64,000 nucleotides of DNA, from positions 1 through 64,000 of the forward strand of contig LRSR01013277.1 of assembly GCA_001579985.1 (NCBI GenBank), given 5' to 3'. A program made the position numbers and the translations under genes. This document shows, one piece after another, positions 47,494 to 60,200 of the stretch; positions within the stretch are counted from its first letter, which is position 1; every line of letters begins with the position of its first letter. The notes under the pieces are model-generated. The model searched no databases. It worked only from the letters and a program-made list of their open reading frames with translations, and was not told the DNA's origin. This stretch comes from Hypsibius dujardini (lineage: Eukaryota; Tardigrada; Eutardigrada; Parachela; Hypsibiidae).

Positions 47494-48840
47494 CGAGGGG
47501 CACTCCCTAAGTCTTGTCACTTGATTTTTAAAAATTAACGGCCAAACAATTTAATGATTTTACTTCACCGACCTTCAAAGTAGTCACCCTTAAACTGAAT
47601 ACACTTTTCACAACGAGAGAGCTAGCTCTGGAAGACAGCTAAAAATCCATCTTTCCCGAGTTCCCAGAGAAGCCTTGTCACAGCGCAGTGAAGTTCATCT
47701 TCAGACTGAAATCTTATTCCCCGCAGGGATTTTTTTAACTTTGGGAACAGAAAGAAGTCACAGGGGGACAAGTCTGGCGAATAAGCCGGATAAGACAAAA
47801 TTTTTAATTTTTCTTTCTTGAGAAACCCGGTGGTTAATCCTGCCGTGTGGCTGGAGGCGTTATCGTGATGTAATTTTAACCCACGAAATCCCATCTTCCC
47901 TCGCCTGCGCTTGAGCGTCCGTACCAGTTTCTTGAGGCAGGTTTCAACGTAGAACTCCGACGTCATAGTACTTTGCTTCTTTGTTGGAAAAAGCCTTGAA
48001 GTCGACACAACACCAGCACTGTTGAAGAAAATGATATACATGGTCTTTTTCGCACTCCTCGAGCGACGAAATTTCGCAAGGCGAGAATCCTTTTTCTTCA
48101 CCCACTGCATGGACTGCCGTTTAGTAAGAGGATCTTGGTAATAAGCCCACATCTCGTCACCAGTAACGAGCTCTTTCAGACGTCTTTCATGGCCTTCGCC
48201 ATATGCGTTCAGGAAATCCAGGGCAAAATTCAACCGGTTCTGCTTCTGGTCCTCAGAGAGACTGGGCGGCACCCAGCGACTACAGACCTTTTTCATCTGG
48301 ACTTTCCGTTTCAGAATCAGCTTCACCCTCGACGAACTGATTGAAAATTCACGCTGAATCATCTGGTATGATGAATGGGGATAATTGGTGATGAAATGAT
48401 CCACGGCGGCAATTAATTCAGGAATGACAACCGTCGGGCGTCTACCAGATCGTGGCAAATCTTCCAACTCACATCTTCCTTCACGCAGCGCCCGAAACCA
48501 ACGCTAAACAGTTCTTTTCGATGGTACCTTTTGCCCTCTAAAAGTCTTCTGCAGGCGGTCAAAAGATTGCTGAGGCGATAGACCATTTTTAAAGTCATGG
48601 AAGATCGCTGCACGAAGAGCAAAAATGGAATTCCCCATGGTGTGGTAACGGTGAGAGAACGTGTATGAAATGGCTTGCGTCCGAGCGCGTCGCTTGTCTC
48701 GCCAGTGGCTCGCAGCGCCCTACTTTTTTTAAATCTAGATCACCACTCATTCCCCTACTTAACTGCATGAGCCAAACAGTGAAAACTGCTGCCATCCTTT
48801 TTTCAGAATTCAAGTGACAAGACTTAGGGAGTGCCCCTCG
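47494..48840 (-). mobile_element. full-length mariner (DD34D) transposon
   Basis: The termini are perfect inverted repeats of about 30 bp beginning CGAGGGGCACTCCCTAAGTC, flanked by TA on both sides (47492-47493 and 48841-48842). Length is 1,347 bp, normal for mariner. It carries one transposase gene on the minus strand. The perfect TIRs suggest recent arrival. Confidence 0.93.
47622..48638 (-). pseudogene. mariner transposase, one premature stop
   Basis: The frame runs from ATG 48638 to the stop at 47622, 338 codons against about 345 for mariner transposases. One in-frame TAG interrupts it near codon 47, within the DNA-binding part (QKVPSKRTV stop RWFRALREGRC). The rest is open. All catalytic residues are present: TGDEMW (first Asp), HHDNASSH (second) and YSPDLSPCDFFLF (third), with 34 residues between the last two, which defines the DD34D mariner clade. 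The WVPPSLSEDQ motif before the catalytic core also fits mariner. The enzyme would cut and paste the element at TA sites. As it stands it should be non-autonomous, yet close to intact. Confidence 0.9.
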
Positions 48841-49381
48841 TATAATTTAAGTGCGCATGAAGTAGGCGCACGTTATTATCAAGATCCCTTTATTAAGAAA
48901 AAAAACGTGCGCCATAAAATTTTGGGCATTTGATCGTTCAACGTGTTTCCCCTATCTTTTCACCAGCAAGTCATTACAGAACTATACATCTACACTGTAC
49001 ATTTTATAAACGTTCAATTATGAGCGTTCCATCGCACGCTCCATTCTCGGTGCTCTTGATAATGCTCTCACTCATCGATCTGGCGTCGCAATTTTTTTAG
49101 CCAGTAAAGTAATCTTTCGCGGTCCACTTCATTAAATAATACCGACTACCCCGGATGTGAATTCCCAAACACCGCGAATAAATATAACGTGCGACCATTT
49201 AGACACAGCTGGAGAGCCATCCACTTTACTGTCTGATTATTACAAAACGGTGCGGGAGAGACTGCAGGTGCATTGGCAAATTTAAATTGTGGTAATGTGT
49301 TTTAGTCAGTCTCCAGTAAAACTACCTTTCTCTAGGTTAGACGCTGTCGATTTGTTTGCATTATTCACATGAAACTGGAAA
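48841..49381. other. intergenic, likely promoter of the receptor cyclase gene
   Basis: No coding region. AT-rich, and precedes the ATG at 49382. Confidence 0.35.
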
Positions 49382-52300
49382 ATGGCTTGCAGCTCTGTTT
49401 CCAAGGCCAGCATCTTAATCATTAGCTACTTTTGCCTGACAATTTATCACGATTTGATAATGGCGGTCCCGTTTGAAATACAAGCCCGACCTCCATTGAA
49501 GAATGATTCTGGAATCATCCTCAACGTGTGCATCGTGTTGGAGAAGGATTCATTTTATGTTTCCTCTTACAGCAAAGTAGCTGCAGCCGTGGATTTGGCG
49601 GTCACCAACGCCAACCGTTTTATCCTACCGCGGAACACACAATTGCAGACCAAGTATCAGTCTGCCGGACAGTCATGTACGCAGATTACCCATGATGTCG
49701 TCAAGAATGTCTTGCGCCTCCTTCGAAATGGTACCACATGTGACGCCTTCGTCGGACCAGGTATAGGGCTCTTTCAGACACAGTCAAAATGCAAAAAGAA
49801 GTTTGATCTGAATTTAACTAAAGGAAATGCTTAATTCTAGACTAATCGTAAATATTTTTGATTTTTTTTTAAAACATATTATTGACTCCCTGATTACTCC
49901 GGCTTACATGGAAAAAAAACGCAAATTTTATAAACGTACTGTTACGAAATTTCGCCACACGAAAAAGTTAATTTTCTTAATTAACTCACTGAAATGTGTT
50001 TGCATTTCGAGTTTCCTTCAGGTTCAAAATATGTTCTAAAATCGGTCGGCTTTAGCGGAACAAAAAAACTCAAGGTCTGAGATCAATACTCATCATGTAC
50101 AAAGAATCCGTCAGGATGTGAAATTCCGGCGAATCGGAATTTCACTATTCCGTTTGCCATGCATGTNNNNNNNNNNNNNNNNNNNNNNNNNNNNNNNNNN
50201 NNNNNNNNNNNNNNNNNNATGTCAATGTATTCAGAGACGATTCCTACTCGTTTTTTACCCTGACTTCCGGCAATATATTGAAGTACATCCAAACAAGCAA
50301 CGCGCAATTATTTTGGAACTCCAAAGAGATGTCATTTGTCGGGAAAGACCTGACGGAGAAACGGAGGGAACAATTGCTCGGTGAAGCTAAAAATCGATCA
50401 CGCGGTATGTTCTGTGTCATTACGGTGATATCTGTGTCCTGACTGACTTCACTTTCATAATGGGGAATTTCTTATGCAGTAATTATTTTACTCACACATG
50501 CCCGGAGTGTGCGTCAATTTCTGGTTTGTCAATATTTTGCTCTCATTGTTTCTTTCAACGATTTTTATTCCGTTTTCCCGCTAAAATAGTATGCAATTTT
50601 CACTACAGTTGACTGCCAGCCGAATGGGAATTACCAGTGGTCATTTTGTAAGACCAATCTTTCTTCCTTTTCATTCCACCGAGAGATGCAAAATGTTTGC
50701 ATGGTTAATCGTACTCCGCCATTACATATAAATGTCCATTTTTAAGGTATTCATTGCGATGGAGCTTTATTCGTTGGATTATTGGGGTCGAATCAAATAC
50801 AACAATGGCGACGCTAACGACGATGTAAGAGGAATTGCAGGATGCACCAACTAATGTTTGATTTTTGGATTTCAAGTGTGGGCCCGTCAAAATTCGAAGG
50901 GTTAAAATTTATGCCAGATTGCGAGGGATGCTTTTCAAAGCCTTTTCATCATATCCATAATGGATCACTCCGAGAAAACCGAAGCAGCAAGGACATTGAC
51001 TAACACGATAAAAGACCTCTCGAAAGAGCGTTTTAATTATACTTTCGGGACCGATGAAAAGATATGAGCACCTAGAGTGGAAAAAATTCTGCTTTAATGT
51101 TAACTTTTGTCCATTTTCAGCTTGATCCGGTGGTGATGTCTTTTTACGAGGCCATTATGCTTTATGCACAGGAAGTGGCAGCCATGTTCCGTGCAGGGTT
51201 GGACTTCCGGAACGGCGCTAAACTGACCAAGCGATATTTGGGAACGGAATACAACGACGTCAGCGTTTCACCCCTCAGAATCGGCACCAACGAAGAACGC
51301 GATTGCGACTTCGATGTGAAATTGTTCAACCGAACGTCCGGCAAATTTGAGGTTAGATATATTATTATTGCAACCCACCACCAACTTTCTAATGTTGCGA
51401 TGGTGCCCTAACAAATTGAAACAGTGTCATCATTGAGCGTCGAACCACGTCCAGCCTTAATGCTTTTCAATTTCTTTAATTGCCAGGTAAAATGCGTTTG
51501 ATTTTTATTAAATTAATTAATTCATAGAAAAGCGAGAAAACACAATTTATTTATATAATAGAAATACAAATTTCAAATAAAAGGTTATTTAAGGTTCGAA
51601 AGCCCACTTTAAATCCTAAAAAATACTCTTTCGAATTTGACAATCGAAAACTGTTTTCTTTTACAATTCATTTGCATTTTGAAGTTGCTTCTTTTTTATT
51701 TCAATTTAGACTACTGGCAACATTTCACAAACAATTTCACCAGATACCGAGTTCGTGGTCGTTACAGACTGTGCTGCAGTGTGTGAAACAGTGCAATAAG
51801 GCAGCCGCAAACCAGTAAAAAGGCTAGGATATGATTATTCAGAAAACGTTCCACTAATTCTATTCCAAAACTAATTGCCTTAGGAGTTTCGAAAACCAAG
51901 AAACGTTTTGAATTTCCTTTATTTTCACTACAGGAAATTCCACTTTTTGAAATTGTTTGGAAGCCAATAGTCAGAGCTTTGAGCAACACCTAAGACGCAC
52001 GCACGGGATCTTTCACCGGGCAATGATAATTTCCAGCTCCGCCCCTAAATTGCAAATAATTTTTATTCAGAAGAAGGTTGTACAGAATATACTGAGTTAT
52101 GAATCAATCGTTCGATAAATCAAAATACCTCAATGCGTTCACCTTAATCAGTATTTTTACCGTGAAAATTAGTGAATTATGAATCGTTTGATAAATGACA
52201 ACAGCCACATGTGATGACTTTTATCTATATTTTCACACAAAAAATTAAACAAATTGATTTTGAAGTTTACTTTTTCGAATTTAGCAAGTTATGCCAACCG

Positions 52301-55300
52301 TGCAGAAAAACTGAAGATCGTAGCATTCTAGTATAAATAATCATATTCGAAGTTCCAATTTAACATAAAAGCACACTGCCTAGGGAACATTAAATTCCAT
52401 TTGCAACCCTTGGCAAATTACAACGCGTATAAATTGGTCATAACTGCAGCTGAAAGAGGCGAGCCACGCCAATTTGCAGCGTTTTATTGGGATCGCACTA
52501 ACGCCGCAAGGGATATGCCAGTATGTGGTGGGTGAACCTTGTTCAAAAGGCTCTGTCAGCGAGATTCTCACAAACTCCACGATGACGCTGGATTGGACCC
52601 TAAAAATAGCTTGGTCAAGGACATTGTCTTTGTAAGCCACATTAGGAATAATAACATTGAAAACCAAAGGTGACTAATAAAATTCTGTTGCATATTTACA
52701 CATGTTCGCAGGGCATGAATTTTCTACACACAAGCCCAATCTTATCACACGGGAATTCGAGTTCGCTCACCTGTCTGATTGATATGCGCTTTACGTTGAA
52801 AATTTCCGACTTTGGACTGCCGTTTTTTCGCAATCCCCTGGACATTTTGCCCTACCAAAAGAGCGACAAAAATAGTAACAACGAAAGATGGCTGGCTAGA
52901 CTCCTCTGGCGAGCTCCCGAGCTTCTTCGTCAAGGCCAGCTCCCACAGGGCACCCAGGTACCCAGTAACAAGAACCATGGCTGGTTGAGAAGGAAAGTGT
53001 GATTTTACTTTTTAAGGGTGTTTGTTGTTTAGAAAGGTGACGTCTACAGTTTCTCTATTATTCTTCAACAAATCATCCTCGAAAGTGACCCGTTTGAGAT
53101 TCCCGCTGACGATCAAATCGGTCAAGACAATGAAGACATTCTTGACGAGGTAACTATTAGCCCCTCACTCGAATGACAATATTAAGTGCAAAAAATATCT
53201 ATCTAAAAAGGTTTTTAAGATCAACAGATACGTAGATAGTTGAGCTTTTCATATTTGCACATAGTTCCTGCCAAGAAATGAAAACAGTACGAGAAAATAT
53301 TGGTTAAACATTAGTATTGGGCATATCGGGATTATCTTGTTATAAAATCTTACGGTACTCAATATCACTTTTGCCAAAACCTGATTTTAAGATTCTCTAC
53401 TCAATTCCGTCGGCGTTGTAGCCTATATCTTCCGCAATTTTTAGCCAAGCAAAGGAATCAATTTTCAAATCCACATGATATGTGGGGCCAAAAAAGTATG
53501 TTCGAACCATTTTCGAAAACTTCCGATTCTGAGTTATCTACGAGCGCTATTATATGCAGAAAAATAAATTGTATTAAAATAAGATGCTATTTATGGGCAA
53601 GCCGAAAAAGTGTTTGTAAATCCGTTTTACTCAACTTCCAATCAGCAGAATAAGAGTATCTACTCAGAACGACGGTCTTCAATGTGAAAAAGAAGGTATT
53701 TCATGTGTAGGTTTTCAGCGGTGGCATTCCAATGGTTCGGCCACGCGTTCCTCGGCCTGCCTGCTCATTCGAGCTCTACGATCTGATGGTCACATGTTGG
53801 GCGGAAGACCCCGCAGCTCGACCGACCTTTCCCAAGATCAAATCAACCTAAAACGGATCCTGGGGAAAACGGGCGATAACATTGTCGATGTACTGCTGCA
53901 ACGCATGGAACAGTACACGGTGGACCTGGAGCTGAAAGTGGACGAGAAGACGCAGCAGTTTATGGAGGAGAAAGAACGATCGGGACAGTTACTCGGGCAA
54001 CTTCTACCAAAGTATCTGGATTACATACGTCGAATTTATTTTTACTAAACATTTTCATGCTAACTTTACGAAAATGAATTCTTCAACTTGTAGTGTCAGA
54101 TATATATAAATAGTGAAGAAGATAGATTTAATTTCAAATAGATTATTCAGAACCAAATATTAGAAATTGACGTACCAAAACATGCATTTAGTAAAGACAG
54201 AACATGTTGTTAAATATATTGCATATATATTATAATATATGAATAAATAATATAGATACTTTTCATTGCACTTTAAGTGCTTAACCGTCTTGTCTGTTAG
54301 TCTTTCCACTAAAATCATGACTTTATTTTAATAGCCTTTTTGATAATCTTAAACTTGATTTACATTTAATTCTGCAAACACATTACGCAAAAGAAGATAT
54401 GAGTATACAAGTGGTTTCAGGTCCGTTGTGGCTGCACTCACGAAAGGGCAGCGTATCGACCCAGAAGCCTTTGAGTCTGTGACGATTTTCTTCAGCGACA
54501 TTGTTGGCTTCACCACCATCGCGTCTGGCATAAGTCCCATGGAAGTGGTTGGATTGCTCAACAGTTTATACACACTCTTCGATAGTATCATGGAAAAGTT
54601 TGACGTCTACAAAGTCGAAACTATTGGCGATGCATACATGGTAAAGCTGTAAGATCCCTCTAGAAGTATTTTATTCGATCAGAAACAGTTCCACTCACTG
54701 TTGTCCGTGTTCGAGTTTTCCCTGTGGTTTTAAATGCCTTTCCAAATAATTTTGTTTTATTCAGAATATAAAGCATACTTCATTGCAATTGAGCCGAAAT
54801 GCCGTGTATCAAGGCGCAAACGAAAATACGGCTACAACAGTAAAATCTGGATGAGTACATCTAATTGATTTGTAGTATTTACAGCTGTTTGTGTCCTGCC
54901 TATACAGTACATTGGATGGCAGACTGAAAAATGGACGAAGAAACACATCTTAAGTGCGTGTCGAGAAAAATCAAATTATTAAATGAGCAATCTTCGTTTA
55001 GACATCCCCTTATTACTTTTAAATTAAATTGATTAAAAAAACATTACGAAAAATGATAATATTATTACAATTGTACTTTCACTGGGAATGCTCACACTGT
55101 TGAATATAACCTAAAACGGGGGAACGACATTGAGCCTTAAATTAATATTTCGTAGTTATTGTTGATTGTGCATGTGATTTTCTATGAACATAGGTTTCAT
55201 CGGGGCTCCCCATTCGAAATGGCACTCGTCATTCCATGGAAATTGCATCGATGGCCCTCAAACTTGTTCATTTCATAAGCACGTTTACGCTCCCTTCGCA

Positions 55301-55838
55301 TCCTGAAATCATTATCCGAGTGAGAATTGGAATAAATTCTGGTACGATTTTTTTAATCATATTATAGCCATATTACATTCTATCCAAATAAAACAATTGA
55401 GGCTCTTTCTGCTTAAGAAATAAATATTAATTTCGTTTTAGGACTCTGTGTGGCTGGGATTGTTGGTTTGAAAATGCCTCGATATTGCCTGTAAGGGACG
55501 ATGATCTCGACATGCTCCAACTTGACGAACCCTAACTTACGATGTTGTGTGATCGCTTGTTCGTTTTAAAATGACAGATTTGGGGATACTGTCAATGTCG
55601 CATCGAGAATGGAATCCACGGGAGAAGGTAGCTTTTTCGTGTTGAGCAAACAATGTGTAGCCTAAATTTCGATATTAATCCAAAAAGATTGTTTGCAGCC
55701 ATGAAAATTCAAATATCAGAGAACACTAAAATATTACTCGACGAGGATGGCAGTTATCTTACTGAGGAACGAGGCCCCGTACCAATTAAGGTAAACGGTG
55801 CCGGCAGGGAAATTACTGTTTATGCGGCTGAAAATTAA
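49382..55838 (+). pseudogene. receptor guanylate cyclase with catalytic domain, carrying several breaks (copy B)
   Basis: Ligand-binding exons: 49382-49760, one split by the N gap ending 50404, 50480-50523, 50609-50647, 50747-50824, 50918-51061 and 51121-51351. Kinase-homology exons: 52450-52631 (HANLQRFIGIALTPQGIC, EPCSKGSVSEILTNSTMTLD), 52712-52957 (GMNFLH, HGNSSSL, WRAPELL), 53033-53149 (GDVYSFSIILQQI) and 53711-54011, ending in the coiled-coil linker. Cyclase exons: 54421-54640 ([25 protein letters not shown]), 55194-55341, 55442-55490, 55579-55627 and 55699-55838. Metal-binding Asp residues and the KVETIGD guanine-site Glu are present, so the domain type is guanylate cyclase. Problems: no exon for the ligand-domain end, membrane helix and juxtamembrane part; the donor at 51062 reads ATATGAG; the 52631/52712 junction is one base out of phase; exon 53711-54011 is one base short near KIKST. 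It is either a young pseudogene or a poorly assembled gene. Confidence 0.75.
50167..50218. other. assembly gap (52 N)
   Basis: Falls in the second ligand-binding exon of receptor copy B and removes the part equivalent to the MQRYKWHTVTFICD region of copy A. Confidence 0.99.
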
Positions 55839-57265
55839 ACCCTGATCACGCTTACGAGCCATATCCTCGAGCAGTCTCTTTTTTTATTTAGGGTAAAGGA
55901 ATGCTTACGACTCATTGGCTTCTGGGACAAGTGTAGGACGGTTCTAGAGTTTATCTTCCCATGTGTACAACTATAGCATTGCTGCACGCCGAACTATACA
56001 CGAAGGAGATTTGACCCCAACCATACAGAATGTCTGATTCGTGGAGAAACACTCTTCAGCTCGGTCAAAATGCAAAGTGGCTTAAAAATGTGGCGATCGG
56101 TGGGAAAAACAGCACAACGCTAGAGTTAACCAGAAGTCTTCACTTCCGTCTTCCGTATATTTGTGTCATTTTTTCTCAACACCGCATTCAATGAGATCCT
56201 GTTTTGGTCACCGAGTCTGTAAAAATGATGATAATAATTCCATGTCCAGTTTTGTCGGCAAGACCGATGTCCTAAAGACATGTTAATAAATTTCTAGCAG
56301 TCAAATTTGGCGCTTTGTTCTCTTTGTTTTCGGTCGCCGAATTATAAAATGATTACAATAGTAATTCATTGACTCGACAGAACAATCAATTTTGTAACGT
56401 TTTTAATTCGTTCTTGCAGCATATGCTTTGTTTTCGTCAGCGGCCATGAGCACCACGGTTGTCGTGCCAGTCATAGCTTGTGCATTCAGATAGACATTCA
56501 GACAGACAGACAATAGTAGAATTCACTGTTTTATAAACCAGCAAAACACGAAACACTCCAGCCTCCAGACAGATCATCTCAATTCTCAATTTGTGATCAC
56601 CAAGCTGCACACATGTCATTCAAAGAAAAGGATGACAGACAATCCGAAACATTAATCAAATTTTGTAAATAACATTTCGTCCAATTGCTGACGAAGACGA
56701 GACGGGAGCGTATGGCATATGGTGCTGAACGGCATACTCAGACACAATCCTTTGGTGAAATGAAAGTAGAGTAACTAGACCCATCCACGTTGTATGCAAG
56801 TGCCCTTTGGTATGCAAATCATGAAAGCATTACGTCACTTTGGGGAAAACAATCTAATTCTCAGATGAGCATGAGATAAGAACGTGTAATCAGTTCTTAG
56901 GAAATTAATATCCTCCTGGGTCCTGAGCGTGTTTTTGTCAATTACAGAAGCCAGCTCACAAGATCTATTCTGGTGCGAGACCTACAGAACAGGTTGGCTG
57001 ACAATCGGCTCTAACAAGATCAAATTCATTATATTCATTTCGCAACAGGAAAAGTGGACTCATGACTAATCCTATGGATCCATTACTCCTCTCTAATGAG
57101 CACCCATCTCTTCTATGCCTCCACCCATCCTATTAAGGTTAGTCATGCTACTCATGTTATGGATGACAATTTTGCTCGACTAATTTTTTTATTTTTCCGA
57201 CTTTAAAAGTGTGTACTTTTATATATACGCGTTTCACATTGTTTTTTTTATTGCGTTTTTGCATA
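55839..57265. other. intergenic, promoter region of receptor copy C
   Basis: No gene recognised. A TATA-like ACTTTTATATATACGCG lies at about 57216-57232, some 40 bases before the ATG of the next receptor gene. Confidence 0.4.
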
Positions 57266-60200
57266 ATGCGCTACCCAGCGTTATCGTTTATGATTTGTCT
57301 TTTTATTGTGGTGTCCGTTGAAAATGTCCTGACCAATTCGATAGATGAAGTAGCCGTTGTCGCGTTCGGTTGCACTGCCCCCTTGGGATTCGCTTCCCTC
57401 CTTCGTGCCATACCGCTATACCAACTGGCTGTGGAAGAATTAAATAGGCGACAGAGTGTGTTGAATTTCACTTTTTCGGTTGTGCCAGCACGGAACTGCT
57501 TGGCAGTAGCCGTTAAAGACGACGACATCCTGGCCAAGTGGTATTACAAGCTACAGAAACCCCGAAGAATTATTATTTTTATTGGCATTGGATCGGAGAT
57601 CGGGTGCACTGCCAATGATGTATCCGTGTACAATATGGCGGCAGAGTTGAATTGCCTCATAATTAATAGGTGAGAAAATCCTTACCCATTTTTATTAGGA
57701 TGTTATTTCATTTTCAGAAATGGTGTTGAAATGGTGTTGAAATGGTGTTTTGTGAAACCCGTTGAGCACATTTGCAATTTGACATGTCTCTTGACATAGG
57801 CCCTGCAAACCTTCCAGGACTGAAAAATGCATTTACTACGTTAAGTAAACTGATATAATATTTTTAAGTCGGGCGTCATGTTTATTAACTCCACATCAAA
57901 ATAACATACCATTACTTGCCGGGATAATCTTGCAAAAAAACCTACAAAAACTCCAAAATATATTTTCGCATTTCACAGCAATAGATTAAAATGAGTACAT
58001 CGTGGTTGTTATTGAAATCCTTCTGGTAGACAGACTGACAGCAAATTAACTCCCCTAATATGCTCTGACCTCTGGCGCACAAAATGAGTAGCCCTCTTTT
58101 TGTCGATCTCCTTGGTGAGACATTGACCTTCCCAGCAGCCCAAAAGCCAAGAGGAATTCTAGATCTCATCGTTATCATTGAACGTACACACGGCCTTCAG
58201 TTCGGACAAAATAGAATGCAAATGCCGGACCAAAATGTTCGAGACATGTCAAGTAGTAATAATGACGTGCATAAAATTCTCCTCGCAAAAAATCCTTGAG
58301 AAATGATCTTTGACATGATATCTGTCATTTTAATCCTGAAATCGTAAGGAATTCAGTCGTCTGGCCAGCACTCAAACAATTCACTTGGCACGAGGTGGTG
58401 GGTGTGGGGGAGGGATGAAAGTCCAGCATATTCGGGTCAGAACTCATCCCCAATACAGAAAGAATTAACTCATCGTAAACGAGTTCACGAATTTCAGCGT
58501 GAGCGGTCTTGAAATCAATCCAACACTCCTTCCGACGGCGTTAAGTCTCAGCGCTATCCGTTCATCTTCCTACGTTCAACTATGCGTGAGTCTGACGAGC
58601 GAGTTCAACTGGACATCGGTGTTCATTGTGTGGGACAAGAATTCCTCGCTCATCAACAACTACATGGCCACGAGCCTTCAAGACCAACTGGCCAGTAAGA
58701 TTGGCTCTCTTTGCACGCTTCGAACGGTCGCGTCGGATGATGCCACAACCTTCCGGCTGGAGTTGATTGCCTTTCGGCGTGTCAGCAGAGGTAACAACTC
58801 ATCCACCAAGGTATGTTCCTGGACTCACGTTTAATAATTCTACTTTTCAGTTTTGTTCTTCTTTGGGCATGCGACAAAACTTCGTCGACTTCTCGTAAGG
58901 GCACAATTTGTTGAAATTCACTTTCTTTCAAAATGAAGGTTTCTGAATGTACTTATTTTTAGATCACCGCTATTCAATTGAATATGACGGATGGAAATTT
59001 CGTAAGTACTCTTCGCATACTGATGAGAAAAAATTTAAATCCGACGGCTTCCAAATTTTATGGGCTACAAAATATTGATCATAAGTATTAGGTGAAACTC
59101 AACGCGGCCTTACCGCAAATGGTTTTGTGAACCACGGTGGAACTTTTTCAAGTCCCATTACGGTATAATTTTTTTTTATTTCTTTGCGTTGCACATCAAA
59201 ATACATATGTTGTTTCACATAATTCTTTTTGGCTCAGGATACATTTCCTTTTTCCTTAAGCAACAAGTCCTTCTCCTTAAACAACTTTCAGGAACACGGC
59301 AAGTCCTTTTCTTTAAACAAAATTTTATTTTCTCAAAGCAAAAGTTCTCTGTTTGTAAGCCAGAGACCATAGACCAATTGATGTATCTGGTCTGTCAAAC
59401 TTGCTAGTGACCAAGCAATAGACCAATAGGCTTTACCAACTTTTGGTCCCCTGGTTGTGATGCCCCTGCAACTTCAGACCAAGGTGAAAACTTACTCCAT
59501 GAAATCCAAACTTGACCCTAAACATGGAAGCTTCCTACCAATGTTCACATCAAAAGGGTATCTCAAGGCTGACATTTGAGTAGAACAACGTGTGAGCAAG
59601 ATGTTGGAGTGCCAACTGCCTCTTACCGCTTTCTAGGCTTACATCGTAGTGGACCCAATTCCTAATTTGGGACAAAACGGCAGATTTACCTGGTACAATA
59701 ATGACATCAACGATCAGGTGTGAACGACACTATAATGCTAATTGGAGAAATCTCTCTTTGCGAATACAATGATTTCTTTGAAATTGCAGGAGGCAAAAGA
59801 AGCATTTCGGTCTCTGATTATCCTTCAACCAGCCATCTCCAATACTTCCGGCACCTCAAACGCCAGTGTTCGTCTGCGTAGTCAATTTAATCGTCGTTCG
59901 TCGGAGCTATTCAATGTGACCTATTCGCCAGCTGAGCAGGTGCACAGCAAACACCCATATTCAACGGTCCTTATCCCATATAGCAGCAAATCAGTGACAT
60001 TAAAAAATTATAAATAATATTACAGCCGTTTCAGTTCATCACCAGCACATTCGATGGCGTTATCCTACTGGGAACGGTATGATATTACCCCCCCCCCCCA
60101 ATCAAAACCAACTACGTAAAGGAATGGCGCCATATCTGAAGTGTTAAGATTTAGAAACTTCGATTACAAGTCCCCCTCCCCCTTCTTGTCCCTCCCACTT

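Noticed and set aside
51722-51780. Possible ligand-domain exon of receptor copy B (TGNISQTISPDTEFVVVTD)
   Set aside because: No similarity to the corresponding exons of copies A and C, and it ends in a stop without a donor.
51762-51989. Minus-strand hydrophobic ORF (NNHILAFLLVCGCLIALF) as an inverted membrane exon of copy B
   Set aside because: Hydrophobic ORFs are common in AT-rich DNA, and no flanking splice sites support an inversion.
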